A stretch of 64,000 bases of DNA. Origin: Vicia villosa (lineage: Eukaryota; Streptophyta; Magnoliopsida; Fabales; Fabaceae). The stretch's first letter is position 1; every line of letters starts with the position of its first letter. Below are positions 58,471 through 64,000 of this stretch, one piece after another. The position numbers and the translations under genes are program-made. The stretch covers positions 30,507,915-30,571,914 of the forward strand of contig NC_081186.1 of the NCBI RefSeq assembly GCF_029867415.1. The letters run 5' to 3'. The notes under the pieces were generated by a model that worked only from the letters and a program-made list of their open reading frames with translations, was not told the origin of the DNA and searched no databases.

Positions 58471-59682
58471 TGTTAGAACAAGAATTGTTCTGATCAATAA
58501 TCTTAGTTTTGATGATAACAATGTATATGAATTTTGCTCTAGATAATGTGGTACTCTAATCCTATGCAATTTCCTTTTCAGGAAATATATAAAGAGTATG
58601 CACAGATCAGTGCTAAAGAGCTTTGACTCAGAAGGTTCAGTATGCAACTTCAACACATGGTCTGGAAAGACATCAGAAGATGGTCAAGCAGAATCAGAAC
58701 ATGGTCTTTTTGAAGCAGCAGAAGAACTTGAGTTCAGAAGCAGAAGCACTGAAGTCAAGGAATCACGCTCAGAAGCATATCAAGATCAGAAGATCAGAAG
58801 ATGCTCCGCACCAACCTGTTTGTACTCTGATGATTTTCAACGTAGTATTTACAAAGAACAAATCAGAATCAAGTACTAGATGGCAAGCTACGCTGACTGA
58901 CAAAAGGAACGTTAGAAGCTATTAAAGGCAATGTCAGTAGTCACAGCAAAAGCAAGGCTCGAGGTAGTTGACAAAATAGTGAAACATTAAATGCAATGCT
59001 ATACGGAATACGCAAAGCATTAAATGCTCTCAACGGGCATCTTCTCAAACGCCTATATAAATGAAGTTCTGATGAGAAGCAAGGTTACGAATCCTGAACG
59101 AACTTATTCTGAAAAACTTGCTGAAACGCTGTTCAACTCAAAGCTCAGAAACTTCATCTTCAACCTCACTACATTACTGTTGTAATACTTTAGTGAGTCT
59201 AAGCTTAAATCTGTAAGAGAAATATCACAGTTTGTGATTATCGCTTTTAAGAAGCAATTGTAATACTCTTAGAATTGATTACATTAATTTGTAAGTAACT
59301 AGAGTGATCAAGTGTTGATCAGGATACTCTAGGAAGTCTTAGCTTGTGTCTAAGCAGTTGTATTTAGAGTGATCATGTGGTGGTCAGGATACTCTAAGAA
59401 AGTCTTAGCTTGTGTTTAAGCATTTGTTCCTAGAGTGATCAGGTTGTGATCAGAAGACTCTAGAAGACTTAGAAGTTGTCTAAGTGGAAAACCATTGTAA
59501 TCTTGTGTGATTAGTGGATTAAATCCTCAGTTGAGGTAAATCACCTTGTATAGGGTGGACTGGAGTAGTTTAGTTAACAACGAACCAGGATAAAAATACT
59601 TGTGCAAATTATTTTTATCTTACGTGTTTTTGAAACTACACTTATTCAAACCCCCCCTTTCTAAGTGTTTTTCTATCCTTCA
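58471..59682 (+). repeat. Element G 3' LTR (1212 bp)
   Basis: Partner of the 5' LTR, with three intact palindromic modules and the same seven-base C run. It is followed by the GAATT target duplication. Confidence 0.94.
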
Positions 59683-59834
59683 GAATTGTGCATACTCCTT
59701 ATATATTTCCTGAAATGGAAAATGCATTTAATTAGAGTACCACATTGTCTTATACAAAATTCATATACATTGTTATCATCAAAACAAGAATATTGATCAG
59801 AACAAATCTTGTTCTAACAATCTCCCCCTTTTTT

Positions 59835-60845
59835 ATGATGACAAAAACATATATAATAGATATGAATTTGCAATCACAATATCAGATGACAAAAGACAAT
59901 TTCACATATATAGCATAAGCATATAATCAGAGTGTGTGAATATGTCTCCCCCTGAGATTAACAATCTCCCCCTGAAATAAATACTAGAAGAATTTATAAA
60001 TAAAAGACTTCCCTGAGTATTTTTCATTTCAGTAGAGACTTTCACTTCGCCTAGAACTTCAGAATATTCAGAGCTTCTGCTTCTTGCTTCCATATGACAA
60101 CTTCAGAGCTTTGAATTTCTTCTTAGTTGTCATAGCATGCTTGATTGAATCAGAACATTCTTGAAAGTATCAGAGCATCATCAGAGCATTTTTACATCCT
60201 GAAATGTTTCAGATCATACTAGACAAAAATATCAGAACATGAATGTATCAGAGCATAACGTGAATGTGTCAGAGCATTCTTGATAACTGTCATGTATCAG
60301 AACATTCTTAATGAATAGCATATATCAGAGCATATAAGATGAAGAGAATGTAACAGAGTGTATTCTCAACCGAGAACATCAGAGCATTCTACGAATGACT
60401 ATCAGAACATTCTTCTTCTTGCTTCTGATCCTGAAGCTTCACAACACTAAGCTTGCTTCAATTTTTCTAGAACATGCTTCTTTATAGAATTGCCTTTCCT
60501 CATGTATTTGCTTCTTATGTTGAGCTTTTTCAGAATATCTTCAATCCTGCAAAAAATCTCAAAGACATTGAACTTGCAAATAATGTTAGGAATGTTGAGA
60601 CTTAATCCCAGCAATTGACATAATAAATCAAATCAATTATCATGTTTCTCCTCCTTTTTGTCATAACATCAAAAAACATTAAAAAGATTCAGATTATAAA
60701 ACAACATAAAGTGAAGAAGATAATATTTCATTGATTAACAAAATATATTATAAGAATACAAGAAGGATAGATGCAGATGCAAGAAACAGATGCAAGAAAC
60801 AGATGCAAGAAACAAGAAGACATCTAAGACCAAGACACACTACGA
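59835..60845 (-). other. Element F 3' noncoding region
   Basis: One kilobase with no gene. It is rich in TCAGAGCAT/TCAGAACAT words, the complement of the ATGCTCTGA words in A and G. Near 60775 a GATGCAAGAAACA unit is repeated three times. Confidence 0.7.
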
Positions 60846-61462
60846 CTAGCCTAGTTTAGAAACTATCTTGGCCAGAAGGTTTTGACTCTCAGCAGTGCTT
60901 TCTGTCTGCTTCTTCATAAAGGATCTGAACTCATTGTGAGTTTCCTCATGCTTGTCCAGACAAGAAGCAAGATCAGCTTGATTATGTTGAAGAGCCTTCA
61001 TGGTGTTCATCAGAACAGAAGGTCCAGCAGAAGAAGCATCAAAGTTATTGTCTATAACAGTAAGATTCTCAACAGCAGCATCGACCATAAGAACATCAGC
61101 TTGATTTTCCTTAAGAGGAGGTTGCATAGCAGGATGATTCTCTATAGCTTGTTTCTCAGTATCAGCTTCTGCTTCAGAAGCATCTTCAGCATATACAGGA
61201 GAAGGGATTTCAAAATCTGAATTCTCTAGAGCCAGAAGAATTTCAGCCAAATTCTTTGGAGGTGTAGGAGCAGCAAGTTCTGATGGGTATTCAACTTCTG
61301 GATATACCATATTTGGTGCCTTAGCAGAGGGATTCTCCCTTAACCAGTTGAATAATAACTTAAAATCTCCAGTCAGAACATGGAGTGAAGGCTTCCACAC
61401 AACCATAGCAAGCGGGTGAACTTCTTCAAGCTCATCAACAAATTCCTTCTCTTCAAGATATT
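60846..61462 (-). pseudogene. Element F post-pol ORF, C-terminal part
   Basis: Open on the minus strand from the H border (61462) to TAG at 60846. It reads YLEEKEFVDELEE and MVVWKPSLHVLTGDFKLLF, then an acidic linker, then EETHNEFRSFMKKQTES and LLAKIVSKLG. It aligns with element A (YILEEKQFVDELEE, VVWRPQYPVLIGDFKSLF). No stop is seen in the visible part, but it is severed by element H, so it cannot be complete. Confidence 0.8.
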
Positions 61463-62685
61463 TGTTAGAACAAGATTTGTTCTGATCAATTATCTTAGTT
61501 TTGATGATAACAATAATATGAATTTTGCTTAAGATAATATGGTACTCTAATCAAATGCAATTTCCTTTTCAGGAAATATATATAAAGAGTATGCATAAAT
61601 CAGCGCTCAGAAGCTTTGACTCAGAAGGTTCAGCATGCAACATCAGAACATGGTCTGGCAAGACATCAGAAGATGGTCGAAGCAGAATCAGAACATGGGT
61701 CTATGGAAGCATCAGAAGAACATGAGATCAGAAGCACTGAAGTTCTGATGGTATCACGCTCAGAAGCACTTCAAGGTCAGAAGATCAGAAGATGCTTTGC
61801 ACCAAGCTGTTTGACTCTGATGATATTCAAACGTTGTATTCACAAACATCAGATCAGAAGAAAGTACAAGTGGCAGGCTACGCTGACTGACAAAAGGAAC
61901 GTTAGAAGATATTAAAGGCAACGTCAGTAGACACAGCGTGAACAAGGCTCGAGGTAGTTGACAAAAGCGTATAACATTAAATGCGATGTTGTACGGAACA
62001 CGCAAAGCATTAAATGCATTCAACGGTCATCTTCTCAAACGCCTATAAATATGAAGTTCTGATGAGAAGCAAGGTTAACAAAAATTCTACACAAATTCTG
62101 TGAATATTAACTTGCTGAAACGCTGTTCAAACTCAAAGCTCAGAATCTTCATCTTCATCAAAGCTCACTACATTGCTGTTGTAATATATTAGTGAGATTA
62201 AGCTTAAACGTTAAGAGAAATATCACAGTTTGTGATTATAGCTTTTAAGAAGCAATTGTAATACTCTAAGAAGTCTTAGCTTGTGTCTAAGCAGTTGTAA
62301 CTAGAGTGATCGTGTAGATCAGAATACTCTAGGAAGTCTTAGCTTGTGTCTAAGCAGTTGTAATTAGAGTGATCACGTGGTGGTCAGGATACTCTAAGAA
62401 AGTCTTAGCTTGTGTCTAAGCAGTTGTTCCTGGAGTGATCAGGTTGTGATCAGGATACTCTAGAAGACTTAGTTGCGGACTAAGTGGAAAACCATTGTAA
62501 TCCGTGCGATTAGTGGATTAAATCCTCAGTTGAGGTAAATCATCTATGCGGGGGTGGACTGGAGTAGTTTAGTTAACAACGAACCTGGATAAAAATAACT
62601 GTGCAATTTATTTTTATCTGTCAAGTTTTTAAAGCTACACTTATTCAAACCCCCCCCCCCTTTCTAAGTGTTTTTCTATCCTTCA
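61463..62685 (+). repeat. Element H 5' LTR (1223 bp)
   Basis: Ends as in G. TATA-like CTATAAATA at 62043-62051. Three palindromic modules lie near 62299-62331, 62364-62394 and 62430-62463, spaced about 65 bp. The terminal C run has about 11 bases. Confidence 0.92.
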
Positions 62686-62687
62686 AT

Positions 62688-62704
62688 TGGCATCAGAGCG
62701 CCGG
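62688..62704 (+). other. Primer-binding site of element H
   Basis: TGGCATCAGAGCGCCGG, the same as in element G and at the same distance from the LTR end. Confidence 0.85.
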
Positions 62705-62771
62705 TTCTAAGGTGCAAGCACTTAACCGTGTTTAGAAAAGATTCAGGAAGAGAAAAACGCTTCAGTTAAAG

Positions 62772-64000
62772 ATGGCTGGTGAATCTCAAGCAATTCCAAC
62801 TCCATCTACATCTGGCTCTGCTGAGAAATACAATGGTTATACTAGACCACCAGTATTTGATGGTGAAAACTTTGAATACTGGAAAGATAAACTGGAAAGT
62901 TACTTTCTTGGTCTAGATGGTGATCTATGGGATCTTCTGTTGGATGGTTACAAACATCCTGTTAAAGCTACTAGTGTAAGGCTCACGAGAAGCGAAATGA
63001 GTGATGATCAAAAGAAAGATTTCAAGAATCATCACAAATGCAGGACTGTTTTGCTAAATGCTATCTCTCATGCTGAGTATGAGAAGATATCTAACAGGGA
63101 AACGGCCCATGACATATATGAGTCCTTGAAGATGACTCATGAAGGAAATGCTCAAGTCAAGGAGACCAAAGCTCTTGCACTAATCAAGAAGTATGAAGCC
63201 TTCAAGATGGAGGATGATGAAGACATTGAAAAGATGTTTTCAAGATTTCAAACTTTGACTGCTGGATTGAGAGTTCTTGACAAAGGCTACACCAAGGCTG
63301 ATCATGTAAAGAAGATCATCAGAAGTTTGCCCAGAAGATGGGGCCCAATGGTGACTGCATTCAAGATTGCCAAGAATCTGAATGAAGTCTCTTTGGAAGA
63401 GCTTATCAGTGCCTTGAGAAGCCATGAAATTGAGCTGGACGCAAACGAGCCTCAGAAGAAAGGTAAGTCTATTGCATTAAAATCTAATGTTAAAAAATGC
63501 ACTAACGCTTTTCAGGCAAGAGAAGAAGATTCTGAAGAATCAGAATCTGAAGAAGAAGATGAACTGTCCTTGATCTCCAGAAGGCTAAATCAACTCTGGA
63601 AGAACAAGCAAAGGAAGTTCAGAGGCGTCAGAAGTTCAAAGAAATTTGAACGTGGAGAATCTTCTGATGACAGAAGATCTGACAAGAAGAAGGTTGTCTG
63701 CTATGAGTGCAATGAGCCTGGACATTACAAGAATGAGTGTCCGAAACTTCAGAAGGAGAATCCCAAGAGGAAGTTTCATAAGAAGAAAGGTCTTATGGCA
63801 ACCTGGGATGAGTCAGAAGATGATTCAGACTCTGAAGATGAGCAGGCTAACTGTGCGCTGATGGCAACAGAAGATGACGGATCAGAATCTACATCAGAAT
63901 CAGATTCTGAAGAGGTATTTTCTGAACTTACTAGAGATGAGTTAGTTTCCAGTCTAACAGAACTTCTGGAATACAAGTCTCAGATTAGTCTCAAATACAA
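62772..64000 (+). CDS. gag: Element H gag, intact to the window edge
   Basis: The ATG at 62772 (MAGESQAIPTPSTSG) opens a frame I followed codon by codon to 64000 without a stop: 409 codons, and it continues. The capsid core has DFKNHHKCRTVLLNAISHAE, FKMEDDEDIEKMFSRFQTL and KIIRSLPRRWGPMVTAFKIA. Zinc knuckle CYECNEPGHYKNEC at about residue 308. An acidic serine-rich region follows. Compared with G it lacks the two extra T that break that copy. In G about 145 more codons of gag follow this point, then pol in the +1 frame. Confidence 0.93.
   Translation, partial: MAGESQAIPTPSTSGSAEKYNGYTRPPVFDGENFEYWKDKLESYFLGLDGDLWDLLLDGYKHPVKATSVRLTRSEMSDDQKKDFKNHHKCRTVLLNAISHAEYEKISNRETAHDIYESLKMTHEGNAQVKETKALALIKKYEAFKMEDDEDIEKMFSRFQTLTAGLRVLDKGYTKADHVKKIIRSLPRRWGPMVTAFKIAKNLNEVSLEELISALRSHEIELDANEPQKKGKSIALKSNVKKCTNAFQAREEDSEESESEEEDELSLISRRLNQLWKNKQRKFRGVRSSKKFERGESSDDRRSDKKKVVCYECNEPGHYKNECPKLQKENPKRKFHKKKGLMATWDESEDDSDSEDEQANCALMATEDDGSESTSESDSEEVFSELTRDELVSSLTELLEYKSQISLKY

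Larger units (their letters stand above)
50173..59682 (+). mobile_element. Element G: complete Sirevirus
   Basis: A 9.5-kb element with LTRs at 50173-51374 and 58471-59682 and perfect target duplications GAATT at 50168-50172 and 59683-59687. Order: LTR, primer site, gag, pol, inter-ORF region, degenerate post-pol ORF, repeated polypurine tracts, LTR. By eye about two dozen substitutions and a 10-bp deletion separate the LTRs (about 2 percent), so it is young, though gag and pol carry several disabling changes. It sits in the LTR of element F. Confidence 0.95.
59688..61462 (-). mobile_element. Element F: Sirevirus, LTR end to post-pol ORF
   Basis: The LTR of F resumes at 59688 and ends at 59819 (minus-strand start TGTTAGAACAAG). 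The terminal polypurine tract (complement TCTCCCCCTT, 59820-59834), two more tracts near 59943-59976, a noncoding region without genes, and the C-terminal part of the post-pol ORF follow. Element H interrupts it at 61462. The TSD candidate at the far LTR end is ACATC (49152-49156), partner not visible. Confidence 0.9.
61463..64000 (+). mobile_element. Element H: Sirevirus, 5' part, young
   Basis: 5' LTR (61463-62685), primer site and gag, running off the window. Inserted in the post-pol ORF of element F. The candidate target duplication at the left is ATATT (61458-61462). Gag has no stop or frameshift in 409 codons, unlike B and G, so H is the best candidate here for a recently active element. 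Confidence 0.92.

Noticed and set aside
1..64000. tRNA or rRNA genes
   Set aside because: No cloverleaf or rRNA-like stretch was recognised by eye; tRNA-like words are limited to primer-binding sites. A tRNAscan run would settle it.

Overview
This is a plant nuclear window made almost entirely of transposable elements. The likely source is a large-genome legume of the pea/vetch tribe. I infer this from the mix of families: long-LTR Ogre-like Tat elements, Sirevirus (SIRE/Maximus-type) Ty1/copia elements with an extra ORF after pol, and Athila-like and chromovirus-like Ty3/gypsy elements. Spliced, decayed plant gene fragments support a plant origin. The species itself cannot be proven from the sequence. 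I see no intact host gene, no rRNA or tRNA gene and no CRISPR array.

Left block (1-34660). The oldest readable element is a minus-strand Sirevirus (B) that has lost its 5' LTR. Its gag is split by a 20.1-kb insertion (C, 13972-34069), an Ogre-like element with 3.9-kb LTRs that carries only gag. C is itself interrupted just after its primer-binding site by a complete Athila-like element (D, 17965-24265) that carries only gag and protease. At its other end, B's post-pol ORF is interrupted by a plus-strand Sirevirus (A, ending at 8327). A's post-pol ORF is interrupted by a minus-strand Ty3/gypsy element (I, 1519-4811). I's protease is interrupted by the LTR of a related element (J, 1-1518).

Middle block (34660-47221). 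This is the only part that is not obviously LTR retrotransposon. It holds decayed, intron-bearing fragments of unrelated plant genes: a GT14 glycosyltransferase, an En/Spm-like exon, an ARIA-type armadillo protein and a DEK-domain protein. Also present are a mini-CACTA-like element built of 44-bp hairpin repeats and a nearly full-length L1-type LINE (38592-44434) with a perfect 19-bp target duplication.

Right block (47222-64000). A minus-strand Ty1/copia element with a short LTR (E) is cut by a minus-strand Sirevirus (F). F's LTR is split by a complete plus-strand Sirevirus (G, 50173-59682, GAATT target duplication). F's post-pol ORF is split by another plus-strand Sirevirus (H, from 61463), whose gag is fully open to the window edge.

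How the parts work together. The Sireviruses share a layout of LTR, Met-tRNA-type primer site, gag, pol in the +1 frame with about 120 nt overlap, a putative internal promoter, an extra ORF, repeated polypurine tracts and the 3' LTR. C and D lack reverse transcriptase and integrase, so they must have been mobilised by autonomous relatives. The most notable signals are the gene-fragment cluster, CGCG-rich motif arrays inside LTRs of three gypsy families, satellite-like arrays in C, the conserved +1 gag/pol overlap, and the possible internal promoter of the Sirevirus extra ORF.
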